A DNA stretch of 64,000 nt. It comes from Mesorhizobium sp. M4B.F.Ca.ET.203.01.1.1 (lineage in GTDB: Bacteria > Pseudomonadota > Alphaproteobacteria > Rhizobiales > Rhizobiaceae). Below are positions 7,859-15,287 of this stretch, piece after piece (positions within the stretch are counted from its first letter, which is position 1; every line of letters begins with the position of its first letter). A program made the position numbers and the translations under genes. The stretch is taken from assembly GCF_004791025.1 (NCBI RefSeq), contig NZ_SRUO01000003.1, positions 372,001 to 436,000 of the forward strand. Direction: 5' to 3'. The notes below the pieces were generated by a model. It saw nothing but the letters and a program-made list of their open reading frames with translations. It searched no databases and was not told the origin of the DNA.

Positions 7859-8048
7859 TGACCGGCATCACCTTCAACGACTGCCGCCACTCCGCGAACA
7901 GCTTCCGCACCTCCTTGCGCTTCCGGTTGATGGTCTCGCGGTTTCGGTGATAGGCCCGGCTGTCGAGTTCCCTGTTGCGCTCCGGGTTCTCCGCGCGCCA
8001 CTTGCTCTTGTACTCACGCCATTTCCGGCGCGTCGCTTCGTCCTGCAT
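7851..8048 (-). CDS. small basic protein (element gene)
   Basis: A 65-residue, strongly charged protein (MQDEATRRKWREYKSKW, then AENPERNRELDSRAYHRNRE) with W, R, K and E spaced as in one long helix; probably nucleic-acid binding. The ATG used here has an AGAGG ribosome site 8 bases upstream. The frame remains open to a GTG at 8129, which would add 27 residues, but that start has no good site. Similar short basic helices occur in phage and plasmid proteins. Function unknown. Confidence 0.5.
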   Translation of the reverse strand: MQDEATRRKWREYKSKWRAENPERNRELDSRAYHRNRETINRKRKEVRKLFAEWRQSLKVMPVND

Positions 8049-8155
8049 CTCAAATTCCTCTGCTTCTCTGCTGTTGCGTTGATGTTGTCGCCGGGCCTCT
8101 TTGGGTCCCAGCCTGTACAATTCGTACACCGTAGTGGTTGTACACCTGAGGGTCC

Positions 8156-8935
8156 TCAGAACTCCTCGTCGGCCACCTCGGGCAGGAAGCCTTGAAGTTC
8201 CCCGACCACCTCGGGAAGCCGCCTGCCGAAGTACGCCGCAAGGGCCATAGCGGCAATCTCAGGGTCGTCGGACAGCCGCCCCGAGAAGGTTCTCGCAAGC
8301 GTATCCGCAAACCGATCTGCTACCTGTTGCTTCCACTCTTCAGGGTCAAATTCGTCCGCCCCGTCCATGTCCTTTCCTTCAGCTGCTTTCCTTGCCTTGA
8401 ACCACGTCTCGAAGTTCCCGGCGTCCACCCCCAGTACCCTCTTGGCCTTCCTCATGGTGGCCACCTGTGACGTCGACGTTCCCGACGCGTCTGCCACCTT
8501 CGCCTTGCTGTACCGATCCAGCACGACAAGCCGCCACGCGAAGTCTTGCCGCTCACGGGAGGACATCGGTAGCTTGGCTTTGGCGTTCGCCTTCCCGGCC
8601 TCCAGCACGGCCTCCTCAGGGGTCCCCTCGAAATAGACCGTGGGGATGCTGTCGTTGCCCGTCCGCTGGTACGCTTCGTGCCGGTGGTGCCCGTCGATCA
8701 AGACGTAGCTGTCCCCGACAACCATCACGGTCACGGGGTCGAGGTCCTTCCGGCTCCTGAGGAGCTTCACAAGGTCGGATAGGTGCCGCTCATCCATCCC
8801 GCCGCGTGGCTGGAATAGGTCTGGCAGCACCCTCACGCTCACAAGCGGCAATCTGTCGGGCCTGCTGAGGTTGTCCTGGCGGGACGCTGATAGTTCTATA
8901 AGGCCGGCCAATGCCTCAGCCGCTCCTGTGATCAT
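8156..8935 (-). CDS. ParB/Srx-fold domain protein
   Basis: A 259-residue protein whose N-terminal third has the ParB-type fold signature (LPLVSVRVLPDLFQPRGG, then SYVLIDGHHRHEAY, with GHHR at about residues 82-85). A helix-turn-helix-like region follows (KAKVADASGTSTSQVATMRKA, about residues 143-163). The C-terminal part is acidic and helical. ParB-fold proteins of this kind act in DNA partition, as nucleases or as regulators. No ParA gene is next to it, so partition in the usual sense is unlikely. The ATG MITG has AAAGG five bases upstream; a GTG two codons earlier is possible. It heads the run of small unknown genes on its left. Confidence 0.8.
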   Translation of the reverse strand: MITGAAEALAGLIELSASRQDNLSRPDRLPLVSVRVLPDLFQPRGGMDERHLSDLVKLLRSRKDLDPVTVMVVGDSYVLIDGHHRHEAYQRTGNDSIPTVYFEGTPEEAVLEAGKANAKAKLPMSSRERQDFAWRLVVLDRYSKAKVADASGTSTSQVATMRKAKRVLGVDAGNFETWFKARKAAEGKDMDGADEFDPEEWKQQVADRFADTLARTFSGRLSDDPEIAAMALAAYFGRRLPEVVGELQGFLPEVADEEF

Positions 8936-9002
8936 GTTCACCTTTCAGATTGTTGTTGTATGAGGGAACCCGCGACCCTGAACCGTCCAGTCCAAAAGGG
9001 GA

Positions 9003-9129
9003 GGACAGATAGGGGCACACACGGCCTCACATCTACCGACCGGCCACAGCCACCGCGCGCCACGGCCCCCGGAATGGAACAGGGCAGGCAGCGGGAGAAC
9101 GCCGGACAGATCGGTAGGTGAGAAGCCGT
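9003..9129. other. non-coding stretch with direct and inverted repeats
   Basis: The roughly 245 bases between the ParB-like gene and the next gene hold no supported gene. They contain GGACAGAT(A/C)GG twice in direct orientation (9003-9013 and 9104-9114). They also contain an imperfect inverted repeat: CCTCACATCTACCGA (from 9025) against TCGGTAGGTGAG (from 9111), with GTGAGG again a little further on. This could be a promoter-operator region for the ParB-like gene or a cis site for DNA processing; nothing decides between them. Confidence 0.4.
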
Positions 9130-9182
9130 GAGGAGAGGGTGTTGTCGTCCGAACAGGTGGGCCTTATCCGACCAAGTAACCT

Positions 9183-9707
9183 CTACCGGCCCCTCGGAGC
9201 ATCCCTCAAGATGGCCTGAAGTTCATCGAAGAGTTCCTTCTCGCTCTTCCGAACGCGCTCTCCATCATCTGGCCTTTCCACTGGTTTGAAATGGTCCTCT
9301 ATTTGTTCAATGCTATCGGCCATCCCCGGCTGTCTTCCGTCCCACTTCTGGTATTCGGAGGTCCCAACCACGAAGCTCCGTGCCGTCACTCGCTCCATCA
9401 CCATGGCCTGGACGGCTCCCACCGACCGTCTGGCCTTCACCATCGCGTCAATCTCGGCCACCATCGGTTTGTAGACTTCCCAGTCAGCGGTCCAAGCCCG
9501 AAGCTGCCCGCGCGCCCAGTATCGGAGCGCCTTCCGTATCCGCTCGCGTCTCACCGCGCGACTTTCCTCTCCCGTCTTCGGGAACTTGACCTTGACCACT
9601 TCCGCGAAGCTCAGGCCGTCATGCTCCCAGCCCCCTTGATACCGCTTCGGTCCAGCGCCCTCATAGCGCCCGGTCTTGCCACCAAGGAACTTCCTACCCT
9701 TCTTCAT
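9183..9707 (-). CDS. basic protein of unknown function (element gene)
   Basis: A 174-residue protein that starts MKKGRKFLGGKTGRYEGAG and has basic clusters in its first half (RAVRRERIRKALRYWARGQ), suggesting nucleic-acid binding. The C-terminal half is acidic and helical. No family recognised. Its ATG overlaps the stop of the serine recombinase by the ATGA arrangement, so the two are translationally coupled and may work together, for example as a recombinase accessory factor. That link is inference only. Confidence 0.6.
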   Translation of the reverse strand: MKKGRKFLGGKTGRYEGAGPKRYQGGWEHDGLSFAEVVKVKFPKTGEESRAVRRERIRKALRYWARGQLRAWTADWEVYKPMVAEIDAMVKARRSVGAVQAMVMERVTARSFVVGTSEYQKWDGRQPGMADSIEQIEDHFKPVERPDDGERVRKSEKELFDELQAILRDAPRGR

Positions 9708-10276
9708 CCTGTTGTCTCATCTCCTTTGAGAACGCTTTGCACGGTAGCGGTGGAGTACCCAACAGCAGCCGCAATGGCCCTCAGGGACGCCCCAACGGCC
9801 CGCATGTCGCGCACCTTCTGTTCAACCTCGGAAGTCACCGTCTTTGGCCTCCCGAGGTGGTCACCCCGAGCCTTCGCCTTGGCGATGCCTTCCATCTGCC
9901 GCTCCTTCCTGAGGGCGGTCTCAAACTCTGCAATGCTGGCGAGGATGCCAAACATCAGCTTGCCGTGCGGCTTGGTCGTGTCCAGCGACGGGTCGTTCAG
10001 AACCCGGAACCCAACACCTCGCTTGTCGAGGTCGTCCACGATCTGGTGCAGATGTGCCGCCGACCGTGCCAGCCGGTCAACCTTCGTCACCACCACCGTG
10101 TCACCCTTGCGGGCGTGCCGCAGCATCTCAGCGAGCTTAGGTCTCTTGTCGTCAAGTCCCGACAGCCGGTCTTCAAAGAGGTGGTCGTCGGTCACCCCTG
10201 CCGCCTTCAACTGGTCGATCTGGACTGCCGTGTTCTGGTCGGTCGTGCTGACGCGGGCGTATCCGATGATTGCCAT
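9704..10276 (-). CDS. serine recombinase, small resolvase/invertase type
   Basis: A 190-residue site-specific recombinase. The catalytic domain begins MAIIGYARVSTTDQN with the nucleophile Ser10 and Arg8. The motifs VTKVDRLARS (D67, R68, R71) and EFETALRKERQ (about 118-128) follow, and then a C-terminal Hin-type helix-turn-helix (GRPKTV onward, about residues 142-185). Length and order match the resolvase/invertase class and not the large integrases. It probably resolves, inverts or regulates within the element, since the tRNA integration itself fits the tyrosine integrase. The longer frame starting 11 codons upstream has no better ribosome site; AAGGAG lies 12 bases before the ATG used. Confidence 0.93.
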   Translation of the reverse strand: MAIIGYARVSTTDQNTAVQIDQLKAAGVTDDHLFEDRLSGLDDKRPKLAEMLRHARKGDTVVVTKVDRLARSAAHLHQIVDDLDKRGVGFRVLNDPSLDTTKPHGKLMFGILASIAEFETALRKERQMEGIAKAKARGDHLGRPKTVTSEVEQKVRDMRAVGASLRAIAAAVGYSTATVQSVLKGDETTG

Positions 10277-10278
10277 GG

Positions 10279-10374
10279 TGTGAACTATCTCCTTAGAGCC
10301 AATGTTCACACGACTTACCTCACACGAAGTTCACATGTCAACCGCGATGTGAGGTAAGGATTACCTTTGTTCAC
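10279..10374. promoter_or_regulatory. repeat-rich promoter region of the serine recombinase
   Basis: Upstream of the recombinase start there is a perfect 11-bp inverted repeat, CTTACCTCACA (10314-10324) and TGTGAGGTAAG (10348-10358). The motif GTTCAC occurs at 10304, 10329 and 10369, and its complement GTGAAC lies near 10280. Such a cluster directly before a recombinase gene is the expected form of an operator or recombination (res-like) site bound by the recombinase or a repressor. Confidence 0.6.
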
Positions 10375-10407
10375 GCGAAATGATGGGCTGCGCCGCCGCG
10401 TCTGTTT

Positions 10408-10629
10408 TCAACGCCTAGAATAAATATGCAAAGCCATAAAACACATCGCAACTAACGATGCAAAAACGCTCCACGCGAGCCGTCTTTGTTCTTTTGGATC
10501 AGATGGATAGTTCCACAATCCTCCTTTCCACGGCTTGAACATGCTGACGACAGGTACAGCAAAGCCAATAGCGAATGCGATTATAAGGAAAATGTTGTCA
10601 CGAATTTCCATGAGTATGCTGCTCTGCAT
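10408..10629 (-). CDS. small two-span membrane protein (element gene)
   Basis: A 73-residue protein, MQSSILMEIRDNIFLIIAF, with two membrane spans (about residues 12-30 and 52-68) separated by a short polar loop containing KPWKGGLWNYPSD. The ATG used has AAGGGA seven bases upstream; an earlier in-frame ATG would add 21 polar residues. Base composition is visibly more AT-rich than the flanking chromosome. Small two-span proteins of mobile elements include holin-like and defence-effector proteins, but there is no direct evidence for either. Confidence 0.6.
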   Translation of the reverse strand: MQSSILMEIRDNIFLIIAFAIGFAVPVVSMFKPWKGGLWNYPSDPKEQRRLAWSVFASLVAMCFMALHIYSRR

Positions 10630-10779
10630 CTTACGATCCCTTCGGTGATGGCAGACAGAAACGTAGCCCATTGGCAATGTCGGCAAAAGCACGATTGGGA
10701 GACAAGCGAGTGCTTGAAGCGCTATGCGTGGCGACGGAGAGGGGGGGCACGGGGGTCCTCGCGCGAGCCAGTTATCTGA

Positions 10780-11781
10780 TCACCCACGCGGATTTTTCCG
10801 CCCAACATTTCGGCCCCGTCTGGCGGGCTTCACGCCCTCGCCCGGCTTCTTCAGCGCAACCAAGGGGACTGTCATGATCACGCAATCGTCCCCTTCATCT
10901 GCACCTTCACGAATGAACAATTCATCCGTCTCACCGTCACGAGGCCCTATCGGAACGCCCTTTCCCATCCAGCCACAGTCACCGCATACGGGGCGTTCCC
11001 ACGCGATCTCCGGCAAATCCTCCCGCCACCCTTCCTGCGGAGATAGATGAGGCGAGCCGCATTCGGGACACTGTTCAGGCACCTCCCTTGCGTGGCGGAG
11101 TACCAACGAGGACGCCAGACCCAGAGCATGCTCGACCGCCGCAATCGCCGCTTCTGCGTCGTGCCATGTGGCCGAGTGGGCGTGGGTCAGCCAGTTCGAG
11201 AACACCCATGCCTCTGTCAGCATCGCCTTAAATAGGTGTCGGCGTTCCTGCTGCGCACTTCCGCCTAATGCTGTATTGCAGATTAAGTCAGTCCAAGCGC
11301 GAAAGTCGGCGCGTTTCGGGGCCGGCTCCATGGTCCACTCTGTAATGTCTTGAGCGGCGCGGATGAACGCGAGAAGAGCCTCGCGCGCTCGCATCCCTAT
11401 GGCTTGATAGTCAGGCACATTCTGGGCCTGCCCCAGTGCATCTGTGGCCTCAACCAGATGTGTGAAGACACTCCCAAACGGGATGATGCGTCTATCGGAC
11501 TTGCGCTGTTGTTGGGTGCGCGGGATACGCAAGCAGAGGCCCATGTGAAATGTCACCGCAAGGTCCATGTTTGGGAACTGTTCTTGCGAATAAAGATTTG
11601 TCGGATTGGTAATCACCCACCAACGGCCCTTGCCCGTATGAACATCCCACACATCGTGCCGGTGGCCGATCAGCGCCTCGGAATAAACCTTCTGAAGGAA
11701 TGTCACCTTCGTGCGGGCTGGCGATTGTGACAGTAAGTACCTGACGACGTCGGCTTTCTCCTCCTCGGTTGCGGGCAACAT
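10780..11781 (-). CDS. zinc-ribbon protein of unknown function (element gene)
   Basis: About 333 residues. The central part is helical (around residues 100-230) and carries several tryptophan and histidine motifs (WVFSNWLTHAHSATWHDAE). A C-terminal treble of cysteines, CPECGSPHL (C238, C241) and CGDCGW (C266, C269), forms a likely zinc ribbon. No enzyme motif is recognised. The helical region loosely recalls abortive-infection or DUF4145-type proteins, but this is not firm. The ATG MLPAT is used; a TTG 20 codons upstream would overlap the end of the integrase gene. It follows the integrase closely and is probably on its transcript. Confidence 0.65.
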   Translation of the reverse strand: MLPATEEEKADVVRYLLSQSPARTKVTFLQKVYSEALIGHRHDVWDVHTGKGRWWVITNPTNLYSQEQFPNMDLAVTFHMGLCLRIPRTQQQRKSDRRIIPFGSVFTHLVEATDALGQAQNVPDYQAIGMRAREALLAFIRAAQDITEWTMEPAPKRADFRAWTDLICNTALGGSAQQERRHLFKAMLTEAWVFSNWLTHAHSATWHDAEAAIAAVEHALGLASSLVLRHAREVPEQCPECGSPHLSPQEGWREDLPEIAWERPVCGDCGWMGKGVPIGPRDGETDELFIREGADEGDDCVIMTVPLVALKKPGEGVKPARRGRNVGRKNPRG

Positions 11782-11830
11782 CAGCGCGTTTGTTCCTCGT
11801 TTGCTGCCACAAGTCTGCTCAGGTTTGGCG

Positions 11831-13192
11831 TCAACCCGCAAGTGGCGGCTGCGGCAACTTCACGGCCTTCACACATGCCACCTTCTGCGCATCACTCGGT
11901 CCTCCAGAGTAAACCCCGAAGGTGATCGACTTGCGCCCCTCGACGTGCCCGACAACAGCCGCCACGGTCGTCTCAGGTATGCCCGCCTGTTCCGCCTGAG
12001 AGACGAACCAGCGCCGGAACGAATGGAAGTTGACCAAGCTCCTGCGCCTACCGTCCCGCTTGTCGTCAACACCACAAGCCACCCGGTAGCGCGTGAACCG
12101 TTTGGTCGTCACCGCCGCCGCGTCCCGTTCGTTGGCCAATTCATGGAACAGCCAGTCACCGGGCTTCTTGCCCTTAGTCCGTCGCCCTACCAGCTTGACC
12201 AGCCCCGAGTGTATCGGCACCCGCCGTATGCCAGCCTGTGTCTTCGCGTCCCGTATGTCGAACCAACCGCCTGCGCATTGCCCTACCCGAAGCGTCACGA
12301 TCTCCTCCAGGCGCATTCCAGACAGCGCCCCGACCAATGCCGCGTCCTGTAGCTGGTGGTCGAACTGCCCCGCCTCTATCCTGTCGCCGCTGTCGAGCTG
12401 CTGCCCATACAGCACCGCGTTCAATTCCCTCGGGATGAATGGTCGTTCCCCCTGCGTGGCCTCGGCAGAGCCCTTCTTGCGCCGCTGGGGCTGTAGCTGG
12501 CGGTCCCATGGGTTGCCGCTCTGCTCGGTGTCAACGAGGCCCCGCCGCGCCAGATAGTCCCAATAACCCCGCACCGCCGAAAGGTGCTTCTTGGCGGTCT
12601 TCGGGTGCATCTCTGCGATTTCCTCCGAGACGTACTTGCCTGCGTTCCTACGGTCGATGTCGGCCAGCCTGAGGGTCTTCTCGGCGCACCATCGGGCAAA
12701 CCGCTTGACCAGTCCCCGCCACTCAGCGGTCGTCTTGTCGGCGAGCTTTGCCTCTTTCAGATACGCCTCAAGGTGCTGATCGACGGGCACCTTCCCAGAC
12801 ACCGCAGTGTCAAACAGCTTCCGTTCCTTGCCTCGGTAATGGTCACGCTCGTCCTCGGCGGCGCTTACAGCGTCGTGCAGCGCGTCGGTATCGCCTGCAT
12901 CTTGAAGGGCTTTGATCGCTTCCCGAACGATGGCACCCCGCGAGGTCGCGTCGATCTGCTCCGGTGTCACCGCTTCCCCGGCCTTGATGGCCTTGAATAG
13001 GTCGAGGGCTGTCCGCTCTCTCGCGTCTCGCCTTTCCATTGCAACCCGGATGTCCCCGGTTTCGAGGCTTTCCACGATGGCCGTGCGGCGCTTGAACTCA
13101 TGGCGAGCCGCCTCCGGTATCGCCATCTTGAACCACCACGTTCGCCCCCTCAGCGAGAGGTGCCGCCGCGCTCTGCCCTTGAAACCTGCCAT
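11831..13192 (-). CDS. tyrosine integrase of the tRNA-Ser element
   Basis: A 453-residue site-specific recombinase. The N-terminus (LSLRGRTWWFKMAIPEAARHEF) is a DUF6538-type arm-binding domain. A core-binding SAM-like domain lies at about residues 135-225, and the catalytic domain follows. Catalytic residues in sequence are R294 (GALSGMRLEEI), K317 (DAKTQAGIRR), H390-R393 (HSFR), H416 (VVGHVEG) and nucleophile Y428 (FGVYSGG). All are present, so the enzyme should be active. It should catalyse integration and excision between the 20-bp cores at 5476 and 13279. The start MAGFKGR lies beside a pair of putative arm-site repeats; another ATG five codons upstream lies within them, so integrase binding could repress its own gene. 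Confidence 0.94.
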   Translation of the reverse strand: MAGFKGRARRHLSLRGRTWWFKMAIPEAARHEFKRRTAIVESLETGDIRVAMERRDARERTALDLFKAIKAGEAVTPEQIDATSRGAIVREAIKALQDAGDTDALHDAVSAAEDERDHYRGKERKLFDTAVSGKVPVDQHLEAYLKEAKLADKTTAEWRGLVKRFARWCAEKTLRLADIDRRNAGKYVSEEIAEMHPKTAKKHLSAVRGYWDYLARRGLVDTEQSGNPWDRQLQPQRRKKGSAEATQGERPFIPRELNAVLYGQQLDSGDRIEAGQFDHQLQDAALVGALSGMRLEEIVTLRVGQCAGGWFDIRDAKTQAGIRRVPIHSGLVKLVGRRTKGKKPGDWLFHELANERDAAAVTTKRFTRYRVACGVDDKRDGRRRSLVNFHSFRRWFVSQAEQAGIPETTVAAVVGHVEGRKSITFGVYSGGPSDAQKVACVKAVKLPQPPLAG

Positions 13193-13193
13193 G

Positions 13194-13245
13194 CTTAGAC
13201 CATCCACTTAGACCAACTCCAAGGGGCGATTACCAAGCACAATCA
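13194..13245. repeat. right-end putative arm-type integrase sites
   Basis: Two direct copies of CTTAGACCA (from 13194 and 13207, period 13 bp) are followed by GGCGATTACCAAGCACAATCA (13225-13245). Both elements match the left-end set, with the same 13-bp period and the same strand. They lie between the integrase start and the right core, at about 62 bases from the core, as on the left. Confidence 0.7.
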
Positions 13246-13278
13246 ACGATTTCAAGGGCATAGGGCCCTTTGGCGTCT

Positions 13279-13298
13279 AATCCCGCTCTCTCCGCCAT
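13279..13298 (+). repeat. right attachment core (attR)
   Basis: A perfect 20-base copy of the tRNA-Ser 3' end including CCA and one further base. The rest of the tRNA is absent here, so this is the duplicate made by integration and not a second tRNA gene. Confidence 0.9.
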
Positions 13299-13793
13299 CA
13301 CTGCCGTAGGCCACTAAAGACCTGAAAAACAAACATTTTGGGGAAAGCCGCCAAAAGCCGGCGCCCCCACAAACCCGGCCCGTGGCGAGCAATGGTTCTG
13401 TTCGCGACCGGAAGCGGGATCGGCCGGCTGGCGCACGGCGAAAGTGTGAAACCACCGCCTTGGACCGGCGGCGTCATTTCTCCACCACCGAAATTGCCAC
13501 TTCCCTCGTGGGCCGCTGCCACCTCGATCATCACCTCTTTGGCCGCCTCGCAAAGCCTGGCTGTCAGATGGCACCGCGGGCCGGTCACGCCCCCAAAAAG
13601 GATGACGGCCACCCGCACTTAGCCTTAATTGAGGAACTCCTGATGCGGCTGTAACTTCGCTGGCGCGGGACCTCCAGCACTGGCTGGTTCAAGCTTTAGG
13701 TCCGGCACCCGACTGCGGGTGTACCAGCGACGGCGGGAGCAGCGCACGCGCGCAGACCCCTGCTCTTCCCGGAGAGGCTTGAAGTCCCAGGCG
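13299..13793. other. intergenic region right of the element, no convincing gene
   Basis: About 495 bases between the right attachment core and the next gene. Several short frames are open on both strands, but they have proline/arginine-rich translations, no ribosome sites and no recognisable domain, and they overlap each other. I see no RNA gene. The stretch probably holds the old flank of the tRNA plus the promoter of the secreted protein that follows. Confidence 0.5.
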
Positions 13794-15164
13794 ATGATCA
13801 TCCCTTCAAAAATGCTTCGCTCCCTCGTCGGCGTGTGGTTGGCGCTGGCTGTGGTGCCGGTATCGCCCCACCATTCGCTTGCAGCGCCCAAGACCGCCGT
13901 TGCGACGAACGACTTTCTCAATAGCATCGGCGTCGTCAGCACATTCCCCGATCGAGGCCAGCCGTTGGCCAGGACTATCGAAATGGTCCGCTATTGCGGC
14001 TTTCGGTGGGTCAGGGCGGGAATAGAAGGTTTGAGCGACGAGGGTCCCACAACCATCCAGACCTTTCTTGATCTGCATCGCGAAACCGGCGCGCGTCTGA
14101 ATTGGGGATTGGTCAGTGGTGGGACCGATGTGAAGAAGCTGGTCGAAACAGGCAGAGTGCTTGCCGAAGCCGGCGCGCTGCTCGCGTTCGAGGGCAACAA
14201 CGAGCCGAACAACTGGGGCGTCACCTATCAGGGAGAGAACGGCGGCGGTACTGAGGCTTCGTGGATGGCCGTAGCAAAGCTTCAGCGCGATCTTTACCAG
14301 GCCGTCAAAAGTGATCCGATGCTCGCGAAATATCCCGTCTGGTCGATATCGGAACCCGGCGCGCAGCGAGACAATGTCGGCCTTCAGTTCCTTACGATCC
14401 CGCCCGACGCCCAAACCCGGATGCCAGACGGCACGAAGTATGCCGACTACGCCAATTTGCACAACTACATCTATCACTCGCATTCGCCATATCCGGCGGA
14501 CAACAAGACGTGGCACGCTGCGGATCCAACCGCCGCATCCAGAGTGGACGGGCTATTCGGCAATTTCGGCGTCACCTGGGGCAGAGGATTTCAGGGCTAC
14601 ACCCAGGAGCAACTCAATACGCTGCCGCGTGTCACGACCGAGACCGGGGTTGCGATCGGAGGTAGCGTCACCGAACAAATGCATGGCTTGAATTTGATGA
14701 GCATGTACCTCGCGCAGTTCAAGCGCGGCTACGCCTATACATCGGTCTATCTGTTGCGGGACCGTACCGACGAAGAGGGCAACCAATCCTTCGGCTTCTT
14801 CAAACCCGATTATTCACCCCGCAAGGCCGCGATCTACCTTCACAACCTTACGACGATTTTGGCGGACAAAGGTACCCTCGCCAAACCCGGCCAGCTCGAC
14901 TTCACGATCGCGGACCAACCCGAGACCGTGCACGAGCTGCTCCTGCAACACAGCGACGGCACATTCCAACTTATCGTGTGGGACGAACGATTGAGCGGTC
15001 AGGACTATGTGACGCTCCAGTTTGGCGACACACGCGCGTCGGTGACGACCTACGATCCAACAATTGGCGTTGAGCCTGTCCAAACACTGAGCAACGTGCG
15101 TTCGCTCGAAATTACGCTCAGCGACCATCCGATTGTCATCGCGCTTTCACCCAGCATGCAATGA
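13794..15164 (+). CDS. exported glycosyl-hydrolase-like (clan GH-A type) protein
   Basis: A 456-residue protein with an N-terminal signal peptide (hydrophobic core about residues 9-23, cleavage near SLAA). The body reads as a TIM barrel with the two carboxylates of clan GH-A: acid/base E137 in EGNNEPNNW and a candidate nucleophile E283 in TTETGVAIGG. A C-terminal beta domain (about residues 370-456) follows. Secreted barrels of this kind act on polysaccharides; substrate and family number cannot be set from sequence alone. Two starts are possible (MIIPSK and MLRSLVG six codons later). It sits just outside the right end of the integrated element. Confidence 0.7.
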   Translation: MIIPSKMLRSLVGVWLALAVVPVSPHHSLAAPKTAVATNDFLNSIGVVSTFPDRGQPLARTIEMVRYCGFRWVRAGIEGLSDEGPTTIQTFLDLHRETGARLNWGLVSGGTDVKKLVETGRVLAEAGALLAFEGNNEPNNWGVTYQGENGGGTEASWMAVAKLQRDLYQAVKSDPMLAKYPVWSISEPGAQRDNVGLQFLTIPPDAQTRMPDGTKYADYANLHNYIYHSHSPYPADNKTWHAADPTAASRVDGLFGNFGVTWGRGFQGYTQEQLNTLPRVTTETGVAIGGSVTEQMHGLNLMSMYLAQFKRGYAYTSVYLLRDRTDEEGNQSFGFFKPDYSPRKAAIYLHNLTTILADKGTLAKPGQLDFTIADQPETVHELLLQHSDGTFQLIVWDERLSGQDYVTLQFGDTRASVTTYDPTIGVEPVQTLSNVRSLEITLSDHPIVIALSPSMQ

Positions 15165-15287
15165 TGGGGCCGTCTGTGCGAGCGTCACGCGCTTGCGAAT
15201 GAACCAGCGGCCACCTTGCGGCGATACCGCGTGAAACCCTATATGCGATTGCTCCCGCCCAATCCTCCACCCGCATCCGGTAATCCC

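Larger units (their letters stand above)
5476..13298. mobile_element. 7.8 kb integrative element in tRNA-Ser
   Basis: Bounded by perfect 20-bp copies of the tRNA-Ser 3' end. The integrase gene sits next to the right end and reads inward. Twelve genes are supported: integrase, zinc-ribbon protein, small membrane protein, serine recombinase, basic protein, ParB-like protein, five small unknown proteins and one lipoprotein. All but the lipoprotein are on the minus strand. No relaxase, type IV secretion, capsid or replication gene is seen, so it is neither a complete conjugative element nor a complete phage. It may be a mobilisable island, a satellite or a reduced remnant. Serine tRNA genes are known integration targets of mesorhizobial symbiosis ICEs; relatedness to those is not shown here. 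Confidence 0.9.

Noticed and set aside
8104-8130. TGTAC-GAATT-GTACA palindrome near the start of a small gene
   Set aside because: Short arms (5 bp) and close to coding sequence; could be chance, no second copy nearby that fits an operator.
13298-13622. Short frames on both strands right of the element
   Set aside because: They overlap one another, begin without ribosome sites and give low-complexity translations.
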